A stretch of 64,000 nt of DNA from Nocardia crassostreae (lineage in GTDB: Bacteria > Actinomycetota > Actinomycetes > Mycobacteriales > Mycobacteriaceae): NCBI RefSeq assembly GCF_001613405.1, contig NZ_BDCH01000008.1:1-64000 (forward strand), given 5' to 3'. Within the stretch, counting starts at the first letter, position 1. Every line of letters begins with the position of its first letter. The notes under the pieces were generated by a model, which was not told where the DNA came from, did not search any database, and saw only the letters and a list, made by a program, of their open reading frames with translations. Shown one piece after another: positions 47,101 to 57,508 of the stretch. Position numbers and translations under genes: made by a program.

Positions 47101-48579
47101 GGTAGCCACGATGAACCCGATCTGGCTGATCAGGACGTACAGGATGATGGCTGCGGCCATTCCGGCGAACTGCTTGAGCCGCGCGTCGATGCCCCACAGC
47201 GGCCGCAGGTCGATGCCCTCGCGGCGGATGGCGGGTACCAGGCTGACCGCTTGGACGATCACGCCGAGGGTTACGCCGATGCCCAGCACCAGCAGTTTTG
47301 GCTCGCTCATGCGGACCGGGTCGAGGGTGATCTCGCCCGGGGTCAGCGCATAGAAGATAAGGACGGTCAGGACCACGATGTTGTTCAGCACTGGTGCCCA
47401 TGCGCCGGGCTTGAACACACCATGCGTGTTGAGGATGGCCATCAGCAGCGCCGACATGCCGTAGAAGACGATGGCGGGCAGCAGCAGGAAAGTCAGCGCG
47501 GTGGTCAGCTGCGTGCTGACCTGGCCATCCTCGGACAGGAAGATGTGTGTGGTGAGCACAGGCGCCGCGGCGGTCGCCAGGATGGTGCCGATCGCGAGCA
47601 CGGTGAATGCGACGGTGAAGAGTCGCCGCACGAAGGCGGCACCACCATCGGCGTCTTCCTTCTCCGCGCGAACCAGAGTCGGGACGACGATCGCCGTGAG
47701 CACCGCGCCGAGCAGGAATTCCGAGATCATCATCGGAATCGTGTTGGCAACCGTGAAGGCCGAGGCGATGGCAGGGCCGAGCACCGCGAGCAGCAGCAGC
47801 TGTTTACCGAAACCGGTGATCCGGCTGATCAGCGTCGCGATGGCGATGGATCCGGTGTCGCGGACCAGCTTGGACTTCGAATTCTCGGCCCTCGCGGGCG
47901 CTTTCGCCCGCTGCGCCGTGGTCGTCGCCCCGGGCAGCTTGCGCGGTACGGGTTGCCGCTGCGGATTCGACATCGGAGGTGTCGGGTAGCGCTGCGGTCC
48001 CGGTCCGGGGGTCCGGTGCTGGTCCTGCGGTCTGCGATGTCCCCAGTGGTATCGCTCTTCGGGCTCCGGCGGGGCCGGTCGCTGGGGTCGCTGGGGCGGC
48101 ATGGGGCGCTGCGGCGCTCCATGCCGCTGCATGATGGGCCCGGATTCGGAGGGGCGCGGTCCCCGCGCCGGTGGCGGACCGGACGGTTGACCCGATGGCG
48201 GGCGCCCGGGGGTCCCGTACGGATTTCCGGGCGGCGCTGGCGGAACGTTCCCGCGCGGGCCGGGTCCCTGCGGTCCGGGCCGGGATACGCCCGGAACCGG
48301 CCTGCCCGCACGGGGTCCCGGTTGCGGACCACCCGGTCCTGGTTGCGGACCACCCGGTCCTGGTTGCGGTCGGCCCTCTCCGGGTTGCAGTGGTTCCTCC
48401 CCTGGTTGCGGTGGACGCGGTCCGGGCTGTGGTCTCCGGGCGGGTTGCGGTCGCTGCCGCGGCCCTGGTTGAGGTGTCACGCCGCGTTCCCAGGGCGCGG
48501 AGGGCGCCCGGCGCGGTGGCGGCCCGTCGCTGCCTTCGGGTCGGCCGGATGAGCGTGGGCCGTCGCCGTACTCGCTCAT
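44116..48579 (-). CDS. mviN: MviN/MurJ lipid II flippase fused to a pseudokinase and discoidin-like domain
   Basis: A 1487-aa fusion. Residues 1-230 are a Pro/Arg/Gly-rich cytoplasmic extension with PGPGGPQ-type repeats. About 233-776 is the polytopic MurJ domain. About 990-1255 is a kinase fold whose VAIK lysine (VALTFVD) and HRD/DFG motifs are missing. A transmembrane helix follows near 1275-1297, then a C-terminal extracellular discoidin-like domain (about 1340-1487). In mycobacteria the phosphorylated pseudokinase recruits FhaA. ATG 48579 has AGGAGG close upstream and overlaps the preceding stop by one base. Confidence 0.95.
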   Translation of the reverse strand: MSEYGDGPRSSGRPEGSDGPPPRRAPSAPWERGVTPQPGPRQRPQPARRPQPGPRPPQPGEEPLQPGEGRPQPGPGGPQPGPGGPQPGPRAGRPVPGVSRPGPQGPGPRGNVPPAPPGNPYGTPGRPPSGQPSGPPPARGPRPSESGPIMQRHGAPQRPMPPQRPQRPAPPEPEERYHWGHRRPQDQHRTPGPGPQRYPTPPMSNPQRQPVPRKLPGATTTAQRAKAPARAENSKSKLVRDTGSIAIATLISRITGFGKQLLLLAVLGPAIASAFTVANTIPMMISEFLLGAVLTAIVVPTLVRAEKEDADGGAAFVRRLFTVAFTVLAIGTILATAAAPVLTTHIFLSEDGQVSTQLTTALTFLLLPAIVFYGMSALLMAILNTHGVFKPGAWAPVLNNIVVLTVLIFYALTPGEITLDPVRMSEPKLLVLGIGVTLGVIVQAVSLVPAIRREGIDLRPLWGIDARLKQFAGMAAAIILYVLISQIGFIVATNVSSSHDLAGPAIYQNAWLLLQLPYGVLGVTLLTAIMPRLSRNAAADDTPAVVDDLGTATRLTMIALVPVVTFLTFAGPQVGEALLGYGRFTDSAGRLGEAVSWSAFTLIPYSLMLIHLRVFYAREQAWTPTWIVLGITAVKTLLSVLAPTFVSAEHVVIALGVANGLGYVTGAVIGGWLLHRSLGDLHMANVGQTVTRVVLAALAGGAVMLIADTVIGLDRLSESFGGIGSFIRVGIDAIVMFTVAFGLMRLAGIPEIVAITVAISRRLGITPPKPDLGLDGEPIEDLHETTLLPKPDLRAAPYYYRFDPYLDAQTMVLPVIRPDAVDITGTGEFPYPVPQRSATAGSGASGTRADAGARTPSDAGEPVAAPNYRSSTHHGEGGARVSDEAAGGVPAAESSATAGGGLSTDTPPAAGKPGGAPESVGRGASGPADPGEHGEPEHLPEDDEPATGGPETGVYEAVSPMMPPMRVESTKRIQRGPKLIPGASVAGGRYRLLAGHGGARGLRFWQALDVKLDREVALTFVDADQKAADNSGHDGPQAILSRTLRLGRINSPGLARVLDVVRGSSGGIVVAEWTPGRSLKEMADTVPSPIGAARAIRALAAAAEMAHRGGGSLSIDHPDRVRISATGDAVLAFPGTLSDSDAQSDVRGLGAMLYALITAHWPIRTGGLTGSAATVGGLPLADFGPDGTPVELRTIRPEVPFEISAVAVRSLESNKGVRTAATVQHVLEQASVVDQKTDFIPVLRLGQRPPSAPDETLADPELLAAEKERSQRMMWILVGLGVLAALVVGVIIWWLLSVFAPGTSSEPLNEQRNIGLTTSSSAPAVPGSSPAETSPSAVAAGGVPVPVTGAMVFSPEGTPDNVGSIGAVLDNNPSTVWRTDAYFQQFPALKKGVGVLATLGSPSKLTKVIIDSPAPGTQVEIRTSPTASPTLDQTQLIGSATLGDGLTEITVKADQPARYVLVWITALGNNGGQFQSAIAEVRFEASP
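48321..48369. repeat. 21-bp tandem repeat in mviN
   Basis: The unit GTTGCGGACCACCCGGTCCTG occurs twice in tandem (48321-48341, 48342-48362) with a third partial copy. It encodes the repeated PGPGGPQ motif in the disordered N-terminal extension of MviN, and is prone to length variation. Confidence 0.75.
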
Positions 48580-51146
48580 CACGCCTCCTTTCGCAGCTCG
48601 CGTTTCCGCGCGCGCCGGAACCGGTTGACCCGGCGTCGGGTCTCCGGGTCGAAACCCTCATCGGCCGGGTCGGATTGGCCGCGGAAGCGGTGCCACAGCC
48701 GACGACCGGCCAGCAGGAGCAGCAGTGCGCCCGCGCACGCGGTAATTATTGCCAACACTTGACCGTAGGCGTTGGATCGCACCGATACCGATACGGCATT
48801 GCCGAGCGGCACCCCGTCGGGTGTGGTAAGTGCGATGGGGATCACCAGATTCCGGCTGTCCGACACTTCGGTCGGTATCTGGAAGGACCGGGTGCCCTTG
48901 GCCGGTAATACTTCCTCGCCGATATCTGCGATCTTCGTCTCGGCGGGCGCGCTGATCCGGAATTTCACCCGGATGGCGACGGGCAGGTCGTTGCGGGCCA
49001 CCAGCAGCAGCGGGCTCTGTTCGGAGGCGAGGGTGTAGACGCCGCCGGGCGGCAGCACCGTCACCGAGCCGAAGAGGTCGGTCAGGGTGCGGGTGGTCTG
49101 ATCGATCCGGCGTTGCGCGGTGGTGTCGGGCCCGCTGGATGCGGCCCGGCGATCGGACAGGGTGAGCGCCCGGATCAGATCGTCGCGCAGGGGATTGAGG
49201 AAGGCGCGCGGGCCCAGTTCCTGTTGCGGCACCTCGACCAGAGCGTTCATCAGTTCGGTAATGCGATGCGCCTGCTGCCGGACGGGTTCGGCGAAGTGCG
49301 CGGGCACCGCCTCATCGGCGGCCTGGGGTAAATAGTCCAGATCGTAGGGCTGCGGATCCGGCGGCTGGGCCAGCAGATCCGCGAAGGCGCGCGGGGTGGC
49401 GAGATTATTGCGGAAGAGCAGGTCGAGCTGGCCGAGCAGGGCGGTGGCCTCGTCCCGGTTGGCGCCCCACTGCTGCGGCGGCATGAGCAGGGCCGAGCGC
49501 GGCCGGTCGGGCTGGGCATCGAGCGCGCTCCAGGAGATGGCGCCGAGCGCGTCCTGCAGCCGGGCGGCGCGGGAGTCGTTGGTGACGTCGTAGTGCACCG
49601 TCTCCGGGGTGAACGGCGGGGTCGGCGGGTGCGAGCCGACGGCGGCGAGCGCGGTGGCGGACCAGATGTCGAAGGTGGCGGCCCGTAGTTCCGGCGCGGC
49701 GGGCGGCGGCGTGCCGTCGGTGGCGGGCGCCGGGCCGGTAATGCCCGCCAGCCGCACCACATCCGGGTACACCGGATCGGCGGGCTCGCCGGGGACCTTG
49801 GCGGCGGTGAGGTTCGACGTCGCCTCGCCCTGGCCGATCGCATTACCGGCCAGCACGGTGGTGGTGAAGCCGTGCGCGGCGAAGAGCGCGGCCGCCTCGT
49901 CGTCGATGGTCCCGGCGTCGGGAACGGCCACCCCGCGCACGGATTTCACCGACAGCAGCGAATCCACCAGGTCCGCGGGCCCGTTGAGCGCCCGGTCGGC
50001 CAGGGTGACATCGCCGACCGCGGCCAGCGCCGTCGGGTCGACCTGCGCGAACGGCAGGGCCACCACGCACATTCGGGAGGCCGTGGCGCGCAGTCGTTCC
50101 AGCCATTCGGTGGCGGCGCGGGCCCCGCCGCCCGCGCGGGTGGGCCCGTCCGGATCCGAGGGGCTGGCCAGCACCCGATAGCCGTTCACCATGTCGGACA
50201 CCGTGATCAGCAGGTCCGGGTCGATGGCCAGGCACAGCGCGCCGCTCAGATTGCGATCGCGTCCGGTGCCCGGTTCGAGCGCGCTCTCGAGGGCGGAGAG
50301 CAGTTGGTCGAGCCGCCCGCCCGAGGTGAGCGAGGCGGCCAGATCGTCATCGGTGAGCAGGGCCTGCCCGTCGGGGGATCCGGGTCGCCCGGCCACCAGC
50401 CGCGGCCGGTCGGCCAGCGGCCACAGCATGGTGGTGGCCACCGGCGCGCTGGGCGGGGGCGTCGCCGGAACGGGCTGCGCACCAGGATCTTTCGGATCGG
50501 CCGCGGGCGGCGGCACGCCGAGCACCGGGAGCAGGAAGCGGGCGTCGTCGAGGCGGGCCTGGCTGCCGTAGGCGGGTTCGCCGTTGACATTGAGCAGCAG
50601 CGGGTAGACACCCGGATCGGTGATGTCGAGCGCGGAGATCTCGCCGGGCAGATCGGCGGCGGAGTGCAGGGCGACGGTGAGGCTGAACTGTTTTCGCTGC
50701 CCGGGCGTCAATTTCTCGGCAATGTCCTGGAATTTGCCGGTGACGTCGTAGTTGATCTGATCCAGGCGCAGGGTGGAGCGCAGCCTGCTCGGCGTCGAGA
50801 CGGCGGCGGCGCGCTGGATGCGCACGCTGATATCCGAGACCGGGCGATCGCCGATATTGGTGACGGTGCCCGACACCACGAAGTACGGATCGCTGGCCGC
50901 GGTAATGGTCGTCGGCGTCACCGAATCCAGGGACATCTTCAGGAATTTCGGCCCGGACTGCTGGCCGCTGCCATTGCCCGAGCCATTGCCGGTGGGTTGC
51001 GCCACCGCGAGCGGCGGGCACACGGTCAAAACGGTCAGCACCACCGCGACCAGGGACAGCATCCAGCGGTGCAGAGTCCCCTCGGTCCGAGTCGAGTGTG
51101 CCGCCGCGGTGTCCCCGTCAGGATGCCAAGACCCCGCACGCGTCAT
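48579..51146 (-). CDS. DUF6049 family membrane protein (Rv3909-type)
   Basis: An 855-aa secreted, membrane-anchored protein. A signal or anchor segment is near 30-50 ([21 protein letters not shown]), then a large extracytoplasmic region (~750 residues), then a C-terminal helix (about 800-820, [19 protein letters not shown]) and a basic tail. ATG 51146 was chosen because it overlaps the NUDIX stop by 4 bp. The fixed order nudix-DUF6049-mviN suggests a role in lipid II or envelope assembly; its function is unknown. Confidence 0.88.
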   Translation of the reverse strand: MTRAGSWHPDGDTAAAHSTRTEGTLHRWMLSLVAVVLTVLTVCPPLAVAQPTGNGSGNGSGQQSGPKFLKMSLDSVTPTTITAASDPYFVVSGTVTNIGDRPVSDISVRIQRAAAVSTPSRLRSTLRLDQINYDVTGKFQDIAEKLTPGQRKQFSLTVALHSAADLPGEISALDITDPGVYPLLLNVNGEPAYGSQARLDDARFLLPVLGVPPPAADPKDPGAQPVPATPPPSAPVATTMLWPLADRPRLVAGRPGSPDGQALLTDDDLAASLTSGGRLDQLLSALESALEPGTGRDRNLSGALCLAIDPDLLITVSDMVNGYRVLASPSDPDGPTRAGGGARAATEWLERLRATASRMCVVALPFAQVDPTALAAVGDVTLADRALNGPADLVDSLLSVKSVRGVAVPDAGTIDDEAAALFAAHGFTTTVLAGNAIGQGEATSNLTAAKVPGEPADPVYPDVVRLAGITGPAPATDGTPPPAAPELRAATFDIWSATALAAVGSHPPTPPFTPETVHYDVTNDSRAARLQDALGAISWSALDAQPDRPRSALLMPPQQWGANRDEATALLGQLDLLFRNNLATPRAFADLLAQPPDPQPYDLDYLPQAADEAVPAHFAEPVRQQAHRITELMNALVEVPQQELGPRAFLNPLRDDLIRALTLSDRRAASSGPDTTAQRRIDQTTRTLTDLFGSVTVLPPGGVYTLASEQSPLLLVARNDLPVAIRVKFRISAPAETKIADIGEEVLPAKGTRSFQIPTEVSDSRNLVIPIALTTPDGVPLGNAVSVSVRSNAYGQVLAIITACAGALLLLLAGRRLWHRFRGQSDPADEGFDPETRRRVNRFRRARKRELRKEA

Positions 51147-51697
51147 TGTCTGCCGTTCTCCATCCGGTCGATCAGCCGGTTCGCGACTTCGGCCAGCCTC
51201 CGTTCGTCCGCGTAGGCGAGGCGGGAGTCGAGTTCGCTCAAGGGAACCCAGGCCACCTTGGTGACCTCCACGTCGGCGTCGGACAGTTCCCCGCCCAGCG
51301 AGCGCATGAGGTAGTGGTGCACGGTCTTGTGCACGCGGCGGCCCTCGGTGACGAACCAGTAGTCGATGCTGCCGAGTTCGGCGACCACGGTGCCGTGGAT
51401 GCCGGTCTCCTCCTGGACCTCCCGGATGGCGGTCTGCTCGGCGGTCTCCCCCTCTTCGATGTGTCCCTTGGGCAGCGACCACAGCAGGCGGCCGCGGCGA
51501 TCGGTGCGACCGATCAGCGCGGCGCAGCGCTTCTCGCTGGGACCGTCCAGTCCGTCCACCACGAGCCCGCCCGCGGAGGTCTCGCGGACGGTGCGCATGC
51601 GCGGTTTGGCGGCACCACTCTTCGCAGCACCACCGGCCGAACCACCACGGCGCCGGGGCTGGCGACGTCGACTGTTCGCGCGATCGGCCGGGGACAC
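51143..51697 (-). CDS. NUDIX hydrolase (MutT4-type, Rv3908)
   Basis: A 184-aa protein. A basic disordered N-terminus (~35 residues) precedes a Nudix domain with a complete box [23 protein letters not shown] (about 77-99). Such enzymes hydrolyse nucleoside diphosphate derivatives. It starts at GTG 51697, is divergent from pcnA across 126 bp, and is coupled to the DUF6049 gene. Confidence 0.9.
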   Translation of the reverse strand: MSPADRANSRRRQPRRRGGSAGGAAKSGAAKPRMRTVRETSAGGLVVDGLDGPSEKRCAALIGRTDRRGRLLWSLPKGHIEEGETAEQTAIREVQEETGIHGTVVAELGSIDYWFVTEGRRVHKTVHHYLMRSLGGELSDADVEVTKVAWVPLSELDSRLAYADERRLAEVANRLIDRMENGRQ

Positions 51698-51823
51698 TGC
51701 GCCAGTCTAACGGTGAACCCCCGCCGTACCCGCCCACTGCGGCCGGGTGTGGGTGGGGAAAGGATTTGCCTCACTCAACTAAGCTGCATTTTCGTGGTTT
51801 CGCCGAAGTCCGAGGAAGCAAGC

Positions 51824-53260
<1,437 letters not shown>

Positions 53261-54151
53261 TCAGAAGACGATGAGCGTCGTCCCGGCGACGATGGCCGAA
53301 CGTATCTGAGCCAGATCGAAGGAGCCGGTGAGGCCGGGGATGTCGGCGGCGAAGTGGATGTGCTCGCCCTGTCGTTCGGCGCGCAAGATGCGGATCTGAT
53401 TCGGCATGTCCGTCAAGGGAATCGCCTCCAGCCGGGTCATGCGGCGCGGGGCGCGGACCTTGCGCCAGTGGGCGCTGTGCACCGTGATGTGCAGGACATT
53501 GTCGGTGATCTCGGCGGCGGCCAGGGCGCGTATGCGCCGTCGGCGATGTTGCGCCAGGATCAGGCCGTCGGGTGCGAGTTCCAGGCGCCAGTCGGGCTGC
53601 CAGGTATTGATCCAATCCAGCAGTGCGGCAACGGAGATGACGCCGGTGAGATCCAGTTGCGCGGTGCGAATCCTGGTCGGGACGCCGGGAATGAGCCGCA
53701 CGTCGTGTGCGATGACGGTGAGTTCCTCGATCGGATGCTCATTCCAATGCAGCCCGGTGAGCACGGTTTTGGTCTGGAAGTTGGCCCCGCGCCTGCGGAC
53801 CTTCAGGGTGTGCAGGGTGGCGCGCAGGTCGTGCCCGAGAACGGTGGCGCTCACCTCCTGCCCGCCGAATTGGCTGAGGATGCCCTCCGACAGCAGTGTC
53901 ATGAGCACATCGGGCATGAGGGCGGTGACCGTACCCGCTCCGAAGTCGGCGACCGGATCCAGCCATGCGGTGGTGAAGCTGGTCCATTGCTCCACCCAGC
54001 TCTGATCGAACAGGCGTTTTCCCAGGTCCATGCCCAAGTCCACCGCCCGCAAAGGTGACCAGGCCTTCGGATCGAAATACGTGGCCATGACCCGATCGAG
54101 AGTACTGGCCGTTGGTGACATCTCCGAATACGCCGAAGTGAGCTGGGACAC
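53261..54151 (-). CDS. Hypothetical protein, possibly DUF2993/LmeA-like
   Basis: A 296-aa soluble-looking protein without signal peptide. The middle and C-terminal parts contain alternating strands (TVIAHDVRLIPGVPTRIRTAQLDLTG, LELAPDGLILAQHRRRRIRA, NVLHITVHSAHW) reminiscent of lipid-binding LmeA/DUF2993 beta sheets, a weak resemblance. It lies 6 bp downstream of the epimerase gene. The start is uncertain: GTG 54151, ATG 54121 or ATG 54088 (MATYFDPKAW). The stop codon abuts that of pcnA. Confidence 0.65.
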   Translation of the reverse strand: MSQLTSAYSEMSPTASTLDRVMATYFDPKAWSPLRAVDLGMDLGKRLFDQSWVEQWTSFTTAWLDPVADFGAGTVTALMPDVLMTLLSEGILSQFGGQEVSATVLGHDLRATLHTLKVRRRGANFQTKTVLTGLHWNEHPIEELTVIAHDVRLIPGVPTRIRTAQLDLTGVISVAALLDWINTWQPDWRLELAPDGLILAQHRRRRIRALAAAEITDNVLHITVHSAHWRKVRAPRRMTRLEAIPLTDMPNQIRILRAERQGEHIHFAADIPGLTGSFDLAQIRSAIVAGTTLIVF

Positions 54152-54157
54152 TCCCCG

Positions 54158-55069
54158 TCAGGCGGCGGCGAGCGCGCGCAGGCCGTCGGCGCAGGCCGGG
54201 TACCGCGGTTTCCAGCCGAGTTCGGCCTTGGCCTTGGTGTTCGCGACGCGCAGGCTGGTGCCGGTCACGGTGTACATGTACGACATCGGGCGCAGCAGCC
54301 AGCGGGGCGCGGTGAACGGCTTGGGGGTGCCGAAGGTTTCGGCCAGCAGCCGGATGTGCGCGCCGAAGCCCAGCGGGCTGTCGTCCACGATGTTGTAGGC
54401 CGCGCCGGGGGTTCCGCCTTCGACCGCGAGCGCGACGGCGGTTCCGGCGTCGACGAGGTTCACCCACGGCAGCACCCGGTCGTCGTCGCGAACCGTCGGC
54501 AGCTGACGTTTACGCAGCATGCCGACCAGATTCTCGGTGTCGCCGGGGCCGTAGAAGAGTCCGTAGCGCAGGGAGATCCCTTCGATGCCGGGTGTATTCA
54601 GCATGAGTTCCTCCTTGACCCGCATGCCTTCCAGATGCGGCGCCACGGCGGGGTCGCCGCCGCTGCCGAACGGGTCGTTCTCGGTGAGGACGTGCGCGCC
54701 GAAGTCGCGGTAGCCGTAGCCGAACACCATGGATTCGGCGATCATTCGCCGCGCGCCGACGAGCCCGGTGGCCTCCATCAGATTGGCGGTGCCGGTGGTG
54801 CGCAGTGCGTTGGTGGCGTACATGTCCCGGTGGCGCATGGGCGCCTTGGCCAGGGCGGTCGCCGCGTGCACGACGGTGTCGATCCGCTGTCCTTCGACCG
54901 CGCGCAGCAGCTGATCGCGATTCATGAGGTCGGCGGTGATATCGGCGCTCGCGCCGCGGCCCAGGGCCAGGACGGTGTACACGTGTTGGCGTAGCGCCGC
55001 GGCGATGTGGTGGCCCAGGACTCCGCTCGCCCCGGCCAGCAGTACCTTTTTCGTATCGGTCATGTTCAT
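54158..55069 (-). CDS. NAD-dependent epimerase/dehydratase (SDR family)
   Basis: A 303-aa extended short-chain dehydrogenase. It has the nucleotide-binding motif GASGVLGHHIAAAL (about 12-25) and downstream TVVHAATAL. The catalytic Tyr-xxx-Lys is not evident at the usual place, where SMVFGYGYRD appears, so the enzyme may be atypical. The C-terminus (ANTKAKAELGWKPRYP) is typical of nucleoside-sugar epimerase-like proteins. ATG 55069 has no clear ribosome binding site. It is divergent from pxpA. Confidence 0.82.
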   Translation of the reverse strand: MNMTDTKKVLLAGASGVLGHHIAAALRQHVYTVLALGRGASADITADLMNRDQLLRAVEGQRIDTVVHAATALAKAPMRHRDMYATNALRTTGTANLMEATGLVGARRMIAESMVFGYGYRDFGAHVLTENDPFGSGGDPAVAPHLEGMRVKEELMLNTPGIEGISLRYGLFYGPGDTENLVGMLRKRQLPTVRDDDRVLPWVNLVDAGTAVALAVEGGTPGAAYNIVDDSPLGFGAHIRLLAETFGTPKPFTAPRWLLRPMSYMYTVTGTSLRVANTKAKAELGWKPRYPACADGLRALAAA

Positions 55070-55148
55070 GGGACAGGTAATGCCCGCGGGACGTGACATC
55101 ACACCGTGTGACGCATGCCACAATGCAGGGCAGGAGCTGGGAGGGACG

Positions 55149-55901
55149 ATGAGCTTGGATCTGAACAGCGACCTGGGCGAGGGTTTCGGCGCGTGGACCA
55201 TGGGCGACGATGCCGCCATGCTGGACCTGGTGACCAGCGCCAATATCGCCTGCGGCTTCCACGCCGGGGATCCGTCGATCATGCGCCGCACCTGCGCGCT
55301 GGCCGTGGAGAAGGGCGTCCGCATCGGCGCGCACGTCGGCTATCGCGATCTGGCCGGTTTCGGCCGCCGGGCGCTGGCGGTGTCACCGGCCGAATTGCGG
55401 GACGAGACCCTGTACCAGATCGGCAGCCTGGACGGCTTCGCCCGCGCCGCCGGTGACCGGGTGCGCTGCGTGAAACCGCACGGGGCGCTCTATCACGCGG
55501 CCGCCGCGGACCGGGCGCTGGCGGATGCCCTGCTGACCGCCGTGCGCGAATTCGACAAGCGCCTGGTCCTGCTGGGTCCGGCGCACACCGAACTGGAGGC
55601 CGCCGCCCGCGAGGCCGGAATCCGGTTCTTCGCCGAGGGTTTCGCCGATCGGGCGTACACCTCCGAGGGCCTACTGGCGCCGCGCGGTCTGGCGGGCGCG
55701 GTGCTGGGCGCGGACGAGGCGGTGGCGCAGGCCCTGTCGATCGCCCGCTCCGGCAAGGCGGTCACGGTCGACGGCGGCACGGTGGCGGTCGCCGCCGCCA
55801 GCGTGTGCGTGCACGGCGATTCCCCCGCGGCCGTGGATATGGCCCGCCGGATTCGCGCCACCCTGGACGAGTCGCGAATCCCGTTGCGGCCCTTCATCTG
55901 A
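55149..55901 (+). CDS. pxpA: PxpA (LamB/YcsF family), 5-oxoprolinase subunit A
   Basis: A 250-aa protein with the family start LDLNSDLGEGFGAWTMGDD and ANIACGFHAGDP, and later CVKPHGALYH. With PxpB and PxpC it hydrolyses 5-oxo-L-proline to glutamate using ATP, clearing a damage product of glutamate and glutamine. GGGAGGGA lies just upstream of ATG 55149. First gene of pxpA-pxpB-pxpC. Confidence 0.94.
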   Translation: MSLDLNSDLGEGFGAWTMGDDAAMLDLVTSANIACGFHAGDPSIMRRTCALAVEKGVRIGAHVGYRDLAGFGRRALAVSPAELRDETLYQIGSLDGFARAAGDRVRCVKPHGALYHAAAADRALADALLTAVREFDKRLVLLGPAHTELEAAAREAGIRFFAEGFADRAYTSEGLLAPRGLAGAVLGADEAVAQALSIARSGKAVTVDGGTVAVAAASVCVHGDSPAAVDMARRIRATLDESRIPLRPFI

Positions 55902-55911
55902 CGGATACGAG

Positions 55912-56652
55912 ATGAGCGATTCCGGAACCACTCCCGCCGCGGGCGATATTCGCCCGGCGGGCGATCGCGCGCTGCTGGTGATCCCGCCCCTGCGCGCCAT
56001 GCTGCCCGACCTGGTCGAAGCCTTGCACCCCCGGCCCGCCGGAGTGGTGGACGTGCTGCCCGCGGCCGAAACCGTGTTGATCACCCTGACCTCGCCCGCC
56101 GCGGCCGAGCCGGTGCGCAAACGGCTGGCCGCCCTGCTGGCTCGACTGGATTCGCAGGCCCGGGTAGCGACCGGCGCGCGGGGCCTGCCCGGGTGGCGGC
56201 CCTCGGCCGCCGATTATCCGGAGGAGACGGTGGGCGGCAATGGTTTCCACGGCGAACCCCTGGTGATTCCGGTCCGCTACGACGGCGCGGATCTGCCCGA
56301 TGTGGCCCGCCATCTCGGTTTGACGACGGCCGAGGTGATCGCCCAGCACACGGGGACCGAATGGCGTTGCGCCTTTGTGGGTTTCGCCCCGGGTTTCGGA
56401 TATCTGGAATCCGCCGACGGCCGCCTGACGGTCCCCCGGCGCACGCAGTCCCGCACCGCCATCCCCGCGGGCGCGGTCGCCCTGGCCGGTGGCTATTCGG
56501 CCGTGTACCCCCGCAGCAGTCCCGGTGGCTGGCAGCTCATCGGCACCACCGAACTGGCCATGTGGGATGTCGAGCGCGATCCACCCGCCTTGGTACGAGC
56601 GGGAACTCGCGTCCGCTTCGTGGATGCCGGGACGTCGGGGGTGACGTCGTGA
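55912..56652 (+). CDS. pxpB: PxpB (KipI family), 5-oxoprolinase subunit B
   Basis: A 246-aa carboxyltransferase-fold (CT_C_D) protein with VRYDGADLPDVARHLG, GFAPGFGYLE, VPRRTQSRTAIPAGAVALAG and PGGWQLIGTT, all diagnostic of KipI. The fold extends over the whole protein except ~80 N-terminal residues. It starts 10 bp after pxpA, and its TGA overlaps the pxpC start by 4 bp. Confidence 0.93.
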   Translation: MSDSGTTPAAGDIRPAGDRALLVIPPLRAMLPDLVEALHPRPAGVVDVLPAAETVLITLTSPAAAEPVRKRLAALLARLDSQARVATGARGLPGWRPSAADYPEETVGGNGFHGEPLVIPVRYDGADLPDVARHLGLTTAEVIAQHTGTEWRCAFVGFAPGFGYLESADGRLTVPRRTQSRTAIPAGAVALAGGYSAVYPRSSPGGWQLIGTTELAMWDVERDPPALVRAGTRVRFVDAGTSGVTS

Positions 56653-57506
56653 TCCGGGTGGAGCGCGTGGGTCCCCTGGCCACCATTCAGGATCTGGGCC
56701 GTCCCGGCTGGTTCGACTCCGGAATGGGAACGGCGGGCGCGGCGGATCGCGGATCGCTGCGCCTGGCCAACCGCCTGGTTGGGAATCCGGAGGGCGCGGC
56801 GGCCATCGAGGCGCTGCTGGGCGGTCTGGAACTGCTCGCCGAGCGCCATCTCACCCTCGCGGTCGCCGGCGCGTCCGCCCCCGCCGCCGTCGACGGCTGC
56901 CCGGTCGGCGCGGCCAGCGTCCTGGAACTCGAACCGGGCCAACGCCTTCGGCTGGGTCTGGCCGCCACCGGGCTGCGCACCTATATCGCGGTCCGGGGCG
57001 GTATTGACGTGCCGCCGGTGCTCGGTTCGCGCAGCCTGGACACCATGTCCGGTATCGGCCCGCGACCGCTGCGCTCGGGCGATCTGCTCCCGGTCGGCGC
57101 GCCGCCGCGCGAGTATCCGATCGTGGATGTGGCCCCGGTGGCCGCGCCCGTGGGCGGACGCCTCACCATCCGGGTGATTGCGGGCCCGCGCGCCGACTGG
57201 TTCGCGAATACCGCGGTCCTGTTCGAGGGAGAATGGACGATCTCCTCCGAGACCGACCGCATCGGCGCCCGCCTGGATCGCCGCGGCGGCCCGCCGCTGT
57301 GCCGCCGCGATACCGGTGAATTGCCCACGGAGGGTATGGCGCTGGGCTCCATCCAGGTACCGCCCAGCGGGCAGCCGGTGGTCTTCCTGGCCGACCATCC
57401 CATTACCGGCGGCTATCCGGTGATCGGGGTGGTGGTCGACGCGGATGTGGACCTGGTCGCGCAGGCCTGCCCGGGTCAGGCGCTGCGCTTCCGCCCGTAC
57501 CGCTGA
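56649..57506 (+). CDS. pxpC: PxpC (KipA family), 5-oxoprolinase subunit C
   Basis: A 285-aa CT_A_B-fold protein: VERVGPLATIQDLGRPGW at the N-terminus, AADRGSLRLANRLVGNPEGAA, and late DHPITGGYPVIGVV. GTG 56649 overlaps the pxpB stop (GTGA). It completes the oxoprolinase, and the operon ends here. The convergent DUF4185 gene stops only 2 bp away, so transcripts probably overlap. Confidence 0.93.
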   Translation: MIRVERVGPLATIQDLGRPGWFDSGMGTAGAADRGSLRLANRLVGNPEGAAAIEALLGGLELLAERHLTLAVAGASAPAAVDGCPVGAASVLELEPGQRLRLGLAATGLRTYIAVRGGIDVPPVLGSRSLDTMSGIGPRPLRSGDLLPVGAPPREYPIVDVAPVAAPVGGRLTIRVIAGPRADWFANTAVLFEGEWTISSETDRIGARLDRRGGPPLCRRDTGELPTEGMALGSIQVPPSGQPVVFLADHPITGGYPVIGVVVDADVDLVAQACPGQALRFRPYR

Positions 57507-57508
57507 AC

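Noticed and set aside
51098..51823. A long N-terminal extension of pcnA
   Set aside because: It overlaps the divergent NUDIX gene and its composition is that of antisense translation; homology begins after GTG 51824.
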